From assembly GCA_938042265.1 (NCBI GenBank), contig CALIRN010000351.1, positions 1-7,463 of the forward strand: DNA of 7,463 nt. The letters run 5' to 3'. Positions 1 to 6,904 of this stretch are shown piece after piece (the stretch's first letter is position 1; each line of letters begins with the position of its first letter). The notes beneath the pieces were generated by a model, which did no database searches, was not told where the DNA came from, and worked only from the letters and a program-made list of their open reading frames with translations. The stretch is from an uncultured Eubacteriaceae bacterium. GTDB lineage: Bacteria; Bacillota; Clostridia; Lachnospirales; CAG-274. The position numbers were made by a program, and so were the translations under genes.

Positions 1-641
1 TAGGCAAGAGCATTTCTTATACCGTTGTTTATTTCCTCCGTGCTTATGCTTTCAAGCTCATTGGGGGTGTAAAGCTGTTGTATGGTTGCAGACAGACGTG
101 CCTGCTTTCTTACTGCGATATTCCATATAGGGGAACGCAGATAGTTTCCATTCATATTAAGTATAACAACGGGTATCTTTAGCATTTTGCACAGTTTGCC
201 TACAGAATCGGGGATAATGGTGGAGGTACCTGCATTGCAGTAGCGTGCTTCGGGATAGATAACAATAATATCTCCGCGTTTTACTACCTTGCATATATTT
301 TTAATAAGAGCCATATCGTTTATAAACTTTCTTGTGCCAAGAGCACCCAGCTGCCTGTAAAATTTACCTCCGTAGTATTCAAAACCCTCCAGCTCTGATA
401 TATAATTTGCTCTGTAGGGAAAAAGGGCAAGAGGTGTAACTATAAAATCCATAAATGACTGATGATTGCCTAAAACTATAAAGGGCGGCTTTAATCCCTT
501 CATACGGATTTTTTTTATTTTAAGCCCATAGGGCAAAGTAGCAAAAAAAGAGCCAAGCCATATAAAAGGCAGAAAAAATAAATTCTGCTGTGGAGGCGTC
601 ATATTGCGGTCAAAGGGAGTGGTGATTATTTTTTTGCTCAC
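1..641 (-). CDS. PlsC-like 1-acylglycerol-phosphate acyltransferase family protein (3' end outside window)
   Basis: The visible 213 codons match the lysophospholipid acyltransferase (PlsC/LPLAT) superfamily, which moves acyl chains onto lysophospholipid-type acceptors at the inner face of the membrane. The catalytic HX4D box is NHQSFMD (His60 to Asp65). The acceptor-binding motif III reads YPEARY (129-134), a variant of the classical FPEGTRS. A hydrophobic stretch lies near residues 21-39. The GTG start is chosen because GGGAGGA sits 6 bases upstream (648-654) and because this GTG overlaps the permease stop as GTGA, a usual sign of translational coupling. The C-terminus is cut by the window edge. 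The family is clear; the exact acyl acceptor is not, since many Clostridia carry several diverged PlsC paralogues. Co-transcription with a permease does not by itself reveal the substrate. Confidence 0.85.
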   Translation of the reverse strand, partial: MSKKIITTPFDRNMTPPQQNLFFLPFIWLGSFFATLPYGLKIKKIRMKGLKPPFIVLGNHQSFMDFIVTPLALFPYRANYISELEGFEYYGGKFYRQLGALGTRKFINDMALIKNICKVVKRGDIIVIYPEARYCNAGTSTIIPDSVGKLCKMLKIPVVILNMNGNYLRSPIWNIAVRKQARLSATIQQLYTPNELESISTEEINNGIRNALA

Positions 642-2053
642 TTTAATTCCTCCCTGTCACGTATCATATATTTTTGGATGGGAGGTATGTGGTTAAGCAC
701 ATAATAAAGCAGTGAGGTGCTTAAAAACGAAAAGCCTGTTGGTGTAAAGTAAAATAATATGGGAATATGCACCTGACAGGTAACAGGATTATATATTGCA
801 AGGGAAATGCAAAAGCCAAATACAATACATATAAGGCTGATTATATTAAAGCCTTTTGTATACTCGTATGCATTGTATCCCTTAAGACCGTAGGCGGAGC
901 GCAGTGAAATTCTCTGCTTTTTTACAAAAAGGAAGTCCGTAAACAGCAGTGCCGCAAGGGGCGCATAAACACAGGCGCTTATTGTTAAAAAGGAGCCAAA
1001 GTATTCCGTAATTCTTCCCCATATACAAAGCAGAACTACATATATCGAAAGAATGATTATAAGCGCTCTGTAGCTTATTTTTTTAAAGGATGCCTTAAGC
1101 ATGACACCGTATAAATAAGCACCTACTGCCTGGGTACCGATGTTTGCAAAGGCGACAAGCAAAAGTGAGCATAAGCCCATGGCAGGTACTGTAAGGGTGG
1201 CGAGCATAACTGTAGGGTCTGAAACGGCTTCACCTGTGGTGTACTCCATAGCGATTGCCATAACTGCTCCAAGCACTACAAAAAATGAGCCTGCAAGTCC
1301 CTGACCAAGCACACCCGCCCAAAAGCCTGAGCTCTCCGTTTTGGTAAGACGGGGGATTTCAGCCATACCTCCCACTAAGGTTATTACAAAGGCGAAGTTT
1401 GCCTCTATGGAAATTATGTAAGGGACAATATTGCCCTGCTCATAGCCTGCAGGTCTGTAGCTCCATATAGCCTCGGCAGGTACGGAAGTAAAGCCTGCGA
1501 CAAGCACAAATATACCTACCAAAAACAGCATAGGCACAAGTATGCGTGTGGTTATTGTAATTGCACCTATTCCCCTGTAGGCAAGCGCCGTACCGATAAC
1601 GACACAGGCCGTGCCAAGTAATGCGTGGGGGAGATGCGGCAGATGCAGTATACCCGAAAGGGTATTCATTGACGAGGCAAACAAATCTGCTGAAACTGCA
1701 TACCATGGATAATTGACGAATATAATCACAAGTGACATAAGCACAACTCCCTTATATCCCAGTACTGCTCTCAGCCATATCCATATATCAATGCCGTAGC
1801 GTGTGGACAGAATAACAGGCAGCTGATATATGGCAAGCATAAGTATTGCGCCGAAAAATGCACCGATTAAAAGCTGCCTGAAGCCTACAAGTGTTGTAAG
1901 ATATGCCCCCTGAGTATAGCTCCATGTAGCTATACAGTAGCCTGAAAGTATCAGCAGGGCGTCAATAAAGCCGTATAGCTTTTCGCTGTTAAGTACAGGT
2001 ATTGTACCAAGCACCGCCTCTTTTTCAATAGCCTGTTCAACGGATTTGTTCAT
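638..2053 (-). CDS. NCS1-family nucleobase/cation symporter-like permease (CodB/cytosine permease type)
   Basis: A 471-aa polytopic membrane protein with about 12 hydrophobic segments, the usual size for the NCS1 family, whose members import nucleobases, hydantoins, thiamine precursors and related compounds with H+ or Na+. Family-like features are the first helix with SGYCIATWSYTQGAYL (37-52), the loop and helix YGIDIWIWLRAVLGYKG (86-102), the mid-protein segment FANIGTQAVGAYLYG (302-316), and the late stretch YAPLAALLFTDFLFVKK (363-379), which resembles the NCS1 pattern ending in a conserved Asp. An in-frame ATG 11 codons upstream exists, but the start used here has AGGAGGTG 7 bases before it and overlaps the preceding small gene as ATGA. 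I cannot tell the substrate: no riboswitch or pathway gene is visible. It is the second gene of a three-gene coupled operon. Confidence 0.85.
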   Translation of the reverse strand: MNKSVEQAIEKEAVLGTIPVLNSEKLYGFIDALLILSGYCIATWSYTQGAYLTTLVGFRQLLIGAFFGAILMLAIYQLPVILSTRYGIDIWIWLRAVLGYKGVVLMSLVIIFVNYPWYAVSADLFASSMNTLSGILHLPHLPHALLGTACVVIGTALAYRGIGAITITTRILVPMLFLVGIFVLVAGFTSVPAEAIWSYRPAGYEQGNIVPYIISIEANFAFVITLVGGMAEIPRLTKTESSGFWAGVLGQGLAGSFFVVLGAVMAIAMEYTTGEAVSDPTVMLATLTVPAMGLCSLLLVAFANIGTQAVGAYLYGVMLKASFKKISYRALIIILSIYVVLLCIWGRITEYFGSFLTISACVYAPLAALLFTDFLFVKKQRISLRSAYGLKGYNAYEYTKGFNIISLICIVFGFCISLAIYNPVTCQVHIPILFYFTPTGFSFLSTSLLYYVLNHIPPIQKYMIRDREELK

Positions 2054-2202
2054 AGGAAGGCACCTCCTATTACTGCTGCAAGGCATATTAATATTACCAT
2101 AGCCGTAAAAATGTAATCACCCTTGCCAAAGCGCTTGGGAAATACATAATTTTCACTTTCCAAAAGCTCAATACGTTTTTCAAGTTCTTTTTCGATATCC
2201 AC
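2050..2202 (-). CDS. 50-aa single-pass membrane protein, coupled to the permease
   Basis: A GTG-started ORF of 50 codons. The N-terminal half is charged and probably helical (DIEKELEKRIELLES, residues 2-16). A basic linker follows (KRFGKGD, 23-29), then one C-terminal hydrophobic segment (IFTAMVILICLAAVIGGAFL, 31-50) that ends at the stop codon. Positive charges before the helix predict N-in, C-out topology. Support for translation: AAGGGGGA lies 6 bases before the GTG (2209-2216), a consensus-like promoter lies just upstream, and its TGA overlaps the permease ATG as ATGA. Small single-helix partners of transporters are known in other families (for example YhdT encoded next to PanF), so an accessory subunit or stabiliser role is a reasonable inference, not shown. 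I do not recognise the family. Confidence 0.72.
   Translation of the reverse strand: MDIEKELEKRIELLESENYVFPKRFGKGDYIFTAMVILICLAAVIGGAFL
2061..2068 (-). promoter_or_regulatory. Ribosome binding site fixing the permease start
   Basis: AGGAGGTG on the minus strand, 7 bases from the ATG at 2053. It lies inside the end of the upstream 50-aa gene and decides in favour of this ATG over the in-frame ATG at 2086, which has no such site. Confidence 0.8.
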
Positions 2203-2231
2203 TGGAAATCCCCCTTATTATCATATACATA

Positions 2232-2260
2232 ATTTTACTATAATATTTATAATATTTCAA
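2232..2260 (-). promoter_or_regulatory. Sigma-A type promoter for the permease operon
   Basis: Read on the minus strand: TTGAAA (2255-2260), a 17-base spacer, then TAAAAT (2232-2237). Predicted transcription start is near 2225, leaving a leader of about 22 nt before the GTG at 2202, too short for a riboswitch. The surrounding DNA is very AT-rich, so other hexamer pairs are possible. Confidence 0.5.
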
Positions 2261-2368
2261 CATTTTAATGGTTTTAAACAATATATACAAATTTATGCTT
2301 ATTTTTGTGAAAAAAGTGTAAAAATATGTATGTTTTGCATAAATAAGGTTAAAATATAAGCAATTTGC

Positions 2369-2397
2369 TTGAAAAAATATTGAAAAAATGTTATAAT
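2369..2397 (+). promoter_or_regulatory. Sigma-A type promoter for the hydrogenase operon
   Basis: TTGAAA (2369-2374), a 17-base spacer and a perfect TATAAT (2392-2397). Predicted start of transcription is near 2404, giving a leader of about 42 nt that contains the Rex-like operator. The promoter is oriented away from the permease operon. Confidence 0.75.
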
Positions 2398-2410
2398 GTC
2401 AACTGATATA

Positions 2411-2428
2411 TTGTTAAAAATGTCACAA
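2411..2428. promoter_or_regulatory. Rex-like redox operator of the hydrogenase operon
   Basis: The 18-bp sequence TTGTTAAAAATGTCACAA has the Rex architecture of two 7-bp half-sites separated by 4 bp. The left half TTGTTAA is identical to the Clostridia consensus (TTGTTAA-N4-TTAACAA). The right half GTCACAA has one mismatch to the classical TTCACAA and two to TTAACAA. It lies about +8 to +25 from the predicted transcription start, where a bound repressor would block initiation or early elongation. Rex is an NADH-sensing repressor known to control hydrogenase and fermentation genes in Clostridia and Thermotogales, so the site suits an NADH-consuming hydrogenase. No rex gene is in the window. 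Confidence 0.65.
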
Positions 2429-2445
2429 AGAAAGGCGGGGAATTT

Positions 2446-2922
2446 ATGAACAATGACTTTGACTACTCTGTGCTTGATAAGGTGCTTGCTGAGCATGAGC
2501 ATAAGCGTAGTGCAATTATAGCCATATTGCAGAGTATACAGGAGCAATATCATTATTTACCACGGGAGGTTTTTCCGTATTTGGCTAAAGAGCTGGGTAC
2601 AAGTGAGGCAGGCATTTACAGTGTTGCTACCTTTTATGAAAACTTTTCCCTTGAGCCAAAGGGCAGGTACATAATTAAGGTATGTGACGGTACGGCCTGT
2701 CATGTAAGGCGCTCAATACCTATTTTGGAGCGTATAAGACAGGAGCTTGGCTTATCGGAGAAAAAGGTAACTACGGACGACCTTATGTTTACCGTTGAAA
2801 CGGTGTCATGTCTCGGTGCCTGTGGTCTTGCTCCCGTAATGACGGTAAATGACAAGGTGCATCCGGGTATGTCGCCCGATAAAGCAAGTGAGCTTATAAA
2901 GAGTTTAAAGGAGGAGGGATAA
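2446..2922 (+). CDS. hydC: Electron-bifurcating [FeFe]-hydrogenase subunit HydC (NuoE-like, [2Fe-2S])
   Basis: A 158-aa protein of the 24-kDa/NuoE family: a short helical N-terminal part followed by a thioredoxin-like [2Fe-2S] domain. The cluster ligands are Cys80 and Cys85 (CDGTAC, C-X4-C) and Cys122 and Cys126 (CLGAC, C-X3-C), the canonical NuoE arrangement. Length is typical for the family. In trimeric hydrogenases this subunit binds HydB and sits beside the FMN/NADH site. It is the first gene of the operon. The ribosome binding site GGCGGGG (2434-2440), 5 bases before the ATG, is weaker than those of the next genes. Its stop codon is 1 base before the hydB start, and the AAAGGAGGAGGG for hydB lies in its last codons. 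An NDH-1 subunit is excluded in practice by the following hydB and hydA. Confidence 0.93.
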   Translation: MNNDFDYSVLDKVLAEHEHKRSAIIAILQSIQEQYHYLPREVFPYLAKELGTSEAGIYSVATFYENFSLEPKGRYIIKVCDGTACHVRRSIPILERIRQELGLSEKKVTTDDLMFTVETVSCLGACGLAPVMTVNDKVHPGMSPDKASELIKSLKEEG

Positions 2923-2923
2923 T

Positions 2924-4798
2924 ATGCTTAAAACCAGACAGGAGCTTGATACGCTCAGGCAGGCATATGCCTGTTCCTTTGAGAGCGAAAAGAACAAAAT
3001 ACTGGTATGCGGCGGTACGGGCTGTGTGGCAGGCGGCTCTCTTGTTATATATGATAATTTTATAAAAATAATGCAGGATAAGGGCATTAACTGTACCGTG
3101 GAGCTTACCGAGGATAAGCATGAGGACTCCGTTGGCGTTAAAAGAAGTGGCTGCCACGGCTTTTGTGAAATGGGACCTCTTGTAAGGATTGAGCCCGACG
3201 GTATTCTCTATACAAAGGTTAAGCCTGAGGATTGTGAGGAAATTATTGAAAAAACAATCCTTAACAATGGGGTGGTTGACCGTTTAAGCTATAATAAAAA
3301 CGGTATTAAATTTAAAACTCAGGAGGAAATACCCTTTTATAAAAAGCAGACAAGAGTTGTACTGGAGCATTGCGGACACATTGACGCAACCTCCATTAAG
3401 GAATATCTTGCAATAGGCGGATATATGGCTCTTGAAAGGGCACTTTTTGATATGACCAAAGAGGATATACTTGATGAGATTGAAAAATCAACCCTGCGGG
3501 GCAGAGGCGGCGGCGGCTTTCCAACGGGCAGAAAGTGGCGTCAGGTTGCCAGACAGAAGGAGCCTGTACATTATGTAGTCTGTAACGGTGACGAGGGTGA
3601 CCCGGGTGCTTTTATGGACAGAAGCATAATGGAGGGTGATCCTCACCGTATGCTGGAGGGTATGATGATTGCGGCTTATGCCGTAGGCGCACAGGAGGCA
3701 TATATTTATGTACGTGCTGAGTATCCTATGGCAGTATCAAGACTGCAGAACGCCATTAGGCAGGCAGAGGAGCTTGGTCTTATAGGCGATAATGTCTTAG
3801 GTACAGATTTTTCAATTAAATTCCATATCAACAGAGGCGCAGGTGCTTTCGTCTGTGGTGAGGGCAGTGCACTTACTGCGTCAATCGAGGGTAAAAGAGG
3901 TATGCCGAGGGTTAAGCCTCCACGTACCGTTGAACAGGGCCTTTTTGAAAAGCCTACGGTACTTAACAATGTTGAAACCTACGCAAATGTGCCTAAAATT
4001 ATTACCAACGGCGCCGACTGGTACCTTGGCATAGGCCCTGAGGGCAGTCCCGGTACAAAGGCATTTGCCCTTACCGGTAATATTGAAAATACAGGTCTTA
4101 TTGAGGTGCCTATGGGTACACTGCTGAGAGATGTAATTTTTGACATCGGCGGCGGTATGCGCGGAGGCAAGCGTTTTAAGGCTGTGCAGATAGGCGGACC
4201 TTCAGGCGGCTGTCTTATAACACCAAACCTTGATATGCCTCTTGACTTTGACTCCCTTAAAAAGGTTGGGGCAATGATTGGCTCGGGCGGTCTTGTTGTT
4301 ATGGACGAGGACACCTGTATGGTAGAGGTTGCACGTTTCTTTATGAACTTTACTCAGAACGAAAGCTGCGGCAAGTGCGTACCCTGTCGTGAGGGTACAA
4401 AGCGAATGCTTGAGATACTTGAAAGAATTGTTGCAGGCAACGGACGTGACGGCGATATTGAGCTGCTTTTGGAGCTTGCGGATACAATTTCCAGTACTGC
4501 GCTGTGCGGTCTTGGCAAAACGGCGGCTATGCCTGTTGTCAGCACAATTAAAAATTTCCGTGATGAATATGAGGCTCACATATACAATAAGAAATGTCCT
4601 GCAGGACAGTGTAAAAAGCTTGTTACCTATCAGATTGATCCTGAGCTTTGCAGAGGCTGCTCAAAGTGTGCAAGAAATTGTCCTGTGGGCGCTATTTCGG
4701 GCGAAATCAAAAGTCCATTTGTTATTGATGCCTCTAAGTGTATTAAGTGCGGTGCCTGTGTAAGTGCTTGTAACTTCAGGGCAGTTAAGGAGGTGTAA
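2924..4798 (+). CDS. hydB: Electron-bifurcating [FeFe]-hydrogenase subunit HydB (NuoF-like, FMN/NADH-binding)
   Basis: A 624-aa modular flavoprotein. The N-terminal thioredoxin-like [2Fe-2S] domain has Cys29/Cys34 (C-X4-C) and Cys77/Cys81 (C-X3-C). The NuoF core follows, with the glycine-rich nucleotide loop GRGGGGFPTG (193-202) and the FMN/NADH region NGDEGDPGAFMDR (221-233). The N3-type [4Fe-4S] cluster uses CGKCVPC (Cys482, 485, 488) and Cys528. The C-terminus carries two ferredoxin-like [4Fe-4S] motifs: Cys576/579/582/586 and Cys606/609/612/616. Domain order and length match HydB of bifurcating hydrogenases. FMN is the site where NADH oxidation meets the iron-sulfur chain. In the cytoplasmic HydABC complex it links NADH to HydA. 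All expected ligands are present. The NADP-reducing HndC type has a similar layout, so NAD versus NADP preference is not proven. Confidence 0.93.
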   Translation: MLKTRQELDTLRQAYACSFESEKNKILVCGGTGCVAGGSLVIYDNFIKIMQDKGINCTVELTEDKHEDSVGVKRSGCHGFCEMGPLVRIEPDGILYTKVKPEDCEEIIEKTILNNGVVDRLSYNKNGIKFKTQEEIPFYKKQTRVVLEHCGHIDATSIKEYLAIGGYMALERALFDMTKEDILDEIEKSTLRGRGGGGFPTGRKWRQVARQKEPVHYVVCNGDEGDPGAFMDRSIMEGDPHRMLEGMMIAAYAVGAQEAYIYVRAEYPMAVSRLQNAIRQAEELGLIGDNVLGTDFSIKFHINRGAGAFVCGEGSALTASIEGKRGMPRVKPPRTVEQGLFEKPTVLNNVETYANVPKIITNGADWYLGIGPEGSPGTKAFALTGNIENTGLIEVPMGTLLRDVIFDIGGGMRGGKRFKAVQIGGPSGGCLITPNLDMPLDFDSLKKVGAMIGSGGLVVMDEDTCMVEVARFFMNFTQNESCGKCVPCREGTKRMLEILERIVAGNGRDGDIELLLELADTISSTALCGLGKTAAMPVVSTIKNFRDEYEAHIYNKKCPAGQCKKLVTYQIDPELCRGCSKCARNCPVGAISGEIKSPFVIDASKCIKCGACVSACNFRAVKEV

Positions 4799-4801
4799 GC
4801 T

Positions 4802-6484
4802 ATGGCGGATAATTTTATGATGATTGACAATATCCCAGTACCTATAGAAAATGAGAAGAATATTCTGGAGCTTATACGTAAGGCAGGTATTGATTTGCCT
4901 ACCTTTTGCTACCATTCGGAGCTTTCAATTTACGGTGCCTGTCGTATGTGTATGGTAGAGAATAAGTGGGGAGGTATGGAGGCTGCCTGTTCAACTCCAC
5001 CCAAGCCGGGTGCGGAAATTTATACAAATACTCCAAAGCTGAGAAAGTACAGAAAAATGATTTTGGAACTGCTGCTATCAAACCATTGCAGAGATTGTAC
5101 CACCTGCGAAAAGGACGGCAAGTGCAAGCTTCAGGAGCTTGCGGCACGCTATGGTATCCGTAAGGTCCGTTTTGAAAATACTGCTGCTGAACCTGATATT
5201 GATGATTCTTCACTTTGTATTACAAGGGACAGAAATAAATGTATCCTTTGCGGTGACTGTGTAAGAGTATGCAACGAGGTACAGCACGTAGGTGCTATTG
5301 AGTTTGCCAACAGAGGTTCAAAAATGAGAGTTGCAACAGCCTTTGACGAACCAATTGCTAACAGTCCATGTGTGGGTTGCGGTCAGTGTGCGGCAGTCTG
5401 TCCTACAGGTGCAATTGTTATTAAGGACGACAGCACACGTCTTTGGAAGGAGCTTAACGAAAAGGATGTTAAGGTTATTGCCCAGATTGCCCCTGCCGTA
5501 AGAGTAGCCGTTGCCAAGGAATTCGGTATGACCGAAAAGGATGTAATGGGTAAGATAGTTGCCTCATTAAGACGTCTTGGCTTTGATGAGGTGTTCGATA
5601 CCGTAACAGGTGCGGATTTAACTGTACTTGAGGAGGCTAACGAGTTTATTGAGAGAGTTAAAAGCGGTGAAAATATTCCTCTGTTTACCTCCTGCTGTCC
5701 TGCATGGGTAAACTATTGCGAAAAGAAATATCCCGAGCTGCTGCCTAACGTATCTACCTGTAAATCACCTATGCAGATGTTTGGTGCAGTAATAAAGGAG
5801 CAGGAAAAGTCGGGCAGACGTAAAATTATCAATGTTGCGGTTATGCCTTGCACGGCAAAGAAGTTTGAGGCTGCAAGAGAAGAATTTATTGTTGACGGTG
5901 AGTCCGTTATCAATTATGTTATAACCACACAGGAGCTTATACAGATGATTAAGGAGGCAGGTATTGTTTTTAGCGAGATTGAAAACGAGGCCATTGATAT
6001 GCCTTTTGGCTCAATTTCAGGCGCAGGTGTTATATTTGGTGTAACAGGCGGTGTAACTGAGGCTGTTATAAGGCGTATTTCCTCGGATAAGTCCCTTTCA
6101 AGCCTACGTTCCCTTGCATATACGGGTGTAAGAGGTCTTGAAGGTGTTAAGGAGCTTACCGTAAAATACGGTGATAAGGACGTAAGGATCGCTGTTGTAA
6201 GCGGACTTGGCAATGCAGACGCACTTATTCAGAGAATTAAGGGCGGAGAGCATTTTGATTTGGTTGAGGTTATGGCTTGTCCGGGCGGCTGTATTAACGG
6301 CGGCGGTCAGCCACACGGTGGACTTGCCGAGCGTATTGAAAGAAGTGCGGCGCTTTATGAGTCCGACAGAGCCTGCACAAATAAGAGAAGTGAGGAAAAT
6401 CCACTTATGATGCAGCTTTATAACGGCTTGTTAAGAGGAAAGGTACATGAGCTGCTCCATGTTGACTATCTTAAAAAGGAGTGA
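4802..6484 (+). CDS. hydA: Electron-bifurcating [FeFe]-hydrogenase catalytic subunit HydA
   Basis: A 560-aa catalytic subunit that reduces protons to H2 at the H-cluster, or oxidises H2 in reverse. Domains in order: plant-type [2Fe-2S] with Cys36, 47, 50, 63; a His-Cys [4Fe-4S] motif, His95-X3-Cys99-X2-Cys102-X5-Cys108; two ferredoxin [4Fe-4S] motifs, Cys147/150/153/157 and Cys190/193/196/200; then the H domain. H-cluster signatures are complete: L1 TSCCPAW (296-302), L2 MPCTAKKFE (348-356) and L3 ACPGGCINGGGQP (492-504). Predicted H-cluster ligands are Cys299, 350, 493 and 497, with Cys298 as proton-transfer cysteine. The next gene encodes a separate [2Fe-2S] domain; the C-terminal [2Fe-2S] domain of the longer T. 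maritima HydA is absent here. AAGGAGGTG at 4787-4795 precedes the ATG, which is 3 bases after the hydB stop. The maturases HydE, HydF and HydG are not in the window. Confidence 0.95.
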   Translation: MADNFMMIDNIPVPIENEKNILELIRKAGIDLPTFCYHSELSIYGACRMCMVENKWGGMEAACSTPPKPGAEIYTNTPKLRKYRKMILELLLSNHCRDCTTCEKDGKCKLQELAARYGIRKVRFENTAAEPDIDDSSLCITRDRNKCILCGDCVRVCNEVQHVGAIEFANRGSKMRVATAFDEPIANSPCVGCGQCAAVCPTGAIVIKDDSTRLWKELNEKDVKVIAQIAPAVRVAVAKEFGMTEKDVMGKIVASLRRLGFDEVFDTVTGADLTVLEEANEFIERVKSGENIPLFTSCCPAWVNYCEKKYPELLPNVSTCKSPMQMFGAVIKEQEKSGRRKIINVAVMPCTAKKFEAAREEFIVDGESVINYVITTQELIQMIKEAGIVFSEIENEAIDMPFGSISGAGVIFGVTGGVTEAVIRRISSDKSLSSLRSLAYTGVRGLEGVKELTVKYGDKDVRIAVVSGLGNADALIQRIKGGEHFDLVEVMACPGGCINGGGQPHGGLAERIERSAALYESDRACTNKRSEENPLMMQLYNGLLRGKVHELLHVDYLKKE

Positions 6485-6490
6485 TTTAAT

Positions 6491-6748
6491 ATGGTAAAAA
6501 TTTCGGTTTGTATAGGCAGTGCCTGTCATTTAAAAGGCTCCTATAATGTAATAAATGCCTTTCAGCAGGCGGTTGAAAAGCATAGGCTTGCCGATAAAGT
6601 GGAAATAGCAGGCAGCTTTTGCACGGGACATTGCGGTGAAAATGTTTCTCTGCTTGTAGGCAGTGATAACAGTGAGCCCTGCTATTACGGTGTTGCTCCG
6701 GAGGAAGCAGGAGATTTTTTTGAAAAGGTAGTTTTACCTTTGGTATAA
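6491..6748 (+). CDS. Small stand-alone thioredoxin-like [2Fe-2S] protein of the hydrogenase operon
   Basis: An 85-aa protein with the thioredoxin-like ferredoxin pattern: Cys7 and Cys12 (CIGSAC, C-X4-C) and Cys44 and Cys48 (CTGHC, C-X3-C). An extra Cys64 is not a standard ligand. The length covers a single domain and there is no signal peptide. AAGGAG (6476-6481) at the end of hydA serves as ribosome binding site, and the gene starts 6 bases after the hydA stop, so it is almost surely co-transcribed. Its sequence type is that of the [2Fe-2S] domain fused to the C-terminus of some HydA proteins, so it may act as a detached fourth subunit or an electron carrier for the complex. That role is inferred. 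The stop codon lies within the first copy of the direct repeat that brackets the hairpin run downstream. Confidence 0.85.
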   Translation: MVKISVCIGSACHLKGSYNVINAFQQAVEKHRLADKVEIAGSFCTGHCGENVSLLVGSDNSEPCYYGVAPEEAGDFFEKVVLPLV

Positions 6749-6904
6749 TAAACACATACGTGTTTAGGAGTATTAGTCATACGGCTAATACTCCGTAAAA
6801 GCTGTGCTTTTGCATTATACTACTCATAGGTCGTCAAGTCGACCTATTTCGTGCCATACCCATTGAAAACAAGGCCTACAGCTTTGTTTTCCTTGCGGAT
6901 ATGG
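6749..6904. repeat. Run of five adjacent hairpins (structured intergenic element)
   Basis: Five inverted repeats follow one another. First, TAAACAC/GTGTTTA (6749-6766, 7 bp). Second, GGAGTATTAG/CTAATACTCC (6767-6794, 10 bp, perfect). Third, GTAAAAGC/GCTTTTGC (6795-6813, 8 pairs with one G-T). Fourth, ATAGGTCG/CGACCTAT (6826-6847, 8 bp, perfect). Fifth, GAAAACAAGGC/GCTTTGTTTTC (6865-6891, 11 pairs with one G-T), with an outer CCATA/TATGG pairing (6854-6858 with 6900-6904). No ORF with an acceptable start and ribosome binding site fits here. It could be a dispersed intergenic repeat, a structured RNA or stacked transcription-termination signals; I cannot tell which. Confidence 0.6.
6767..6811 (+). 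terminator. Possible terminator of the hydrogenase operon
   Basis: The 10-bp stem at 6767-6794 and the following AAAAGC-TGT-GCTTTT stem (6797-6811) are the first strong hairpins after the last stop codon at 6748. Only a short run of four T residues is present, inside the second stem, so this is a weak intrinsic terminator by usual rules. Confidence 0.35.

Noticed and set aside
2054..2086. Longer permease start with 11 extra residues
   Set aside because: No ribosome binding site precedes that ATG, it would overlap the 50-aa gene more deeply, and AGGAGGTG is well placed for the ATG at 2053.
2305..2324. Second Rex-like site (TTGTGAA followed by GTGTAAA)
   Set aside because: Only the left half-site matches; the right half has about four mismatches to TTCACAA, and it lies well upstream of the promoter.
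2203..2445. Riboswitch in the divergent intergenic region
   Set aside because: Predicted leaders are only about 22 and 42 nt, and I see no conserved aptamer core such as a TPP or purine motif.
2446..4798. hydC and hydB as nuoE and nuoF of respiratory complex I
   Set aside because: They are followed directly by an H-cluster hydrogenase gene, HydB has an extra N-terminal [2Fe-2S] domain and two C-terminal [4Fe-4S] motifs, and no other nuo gene is present.
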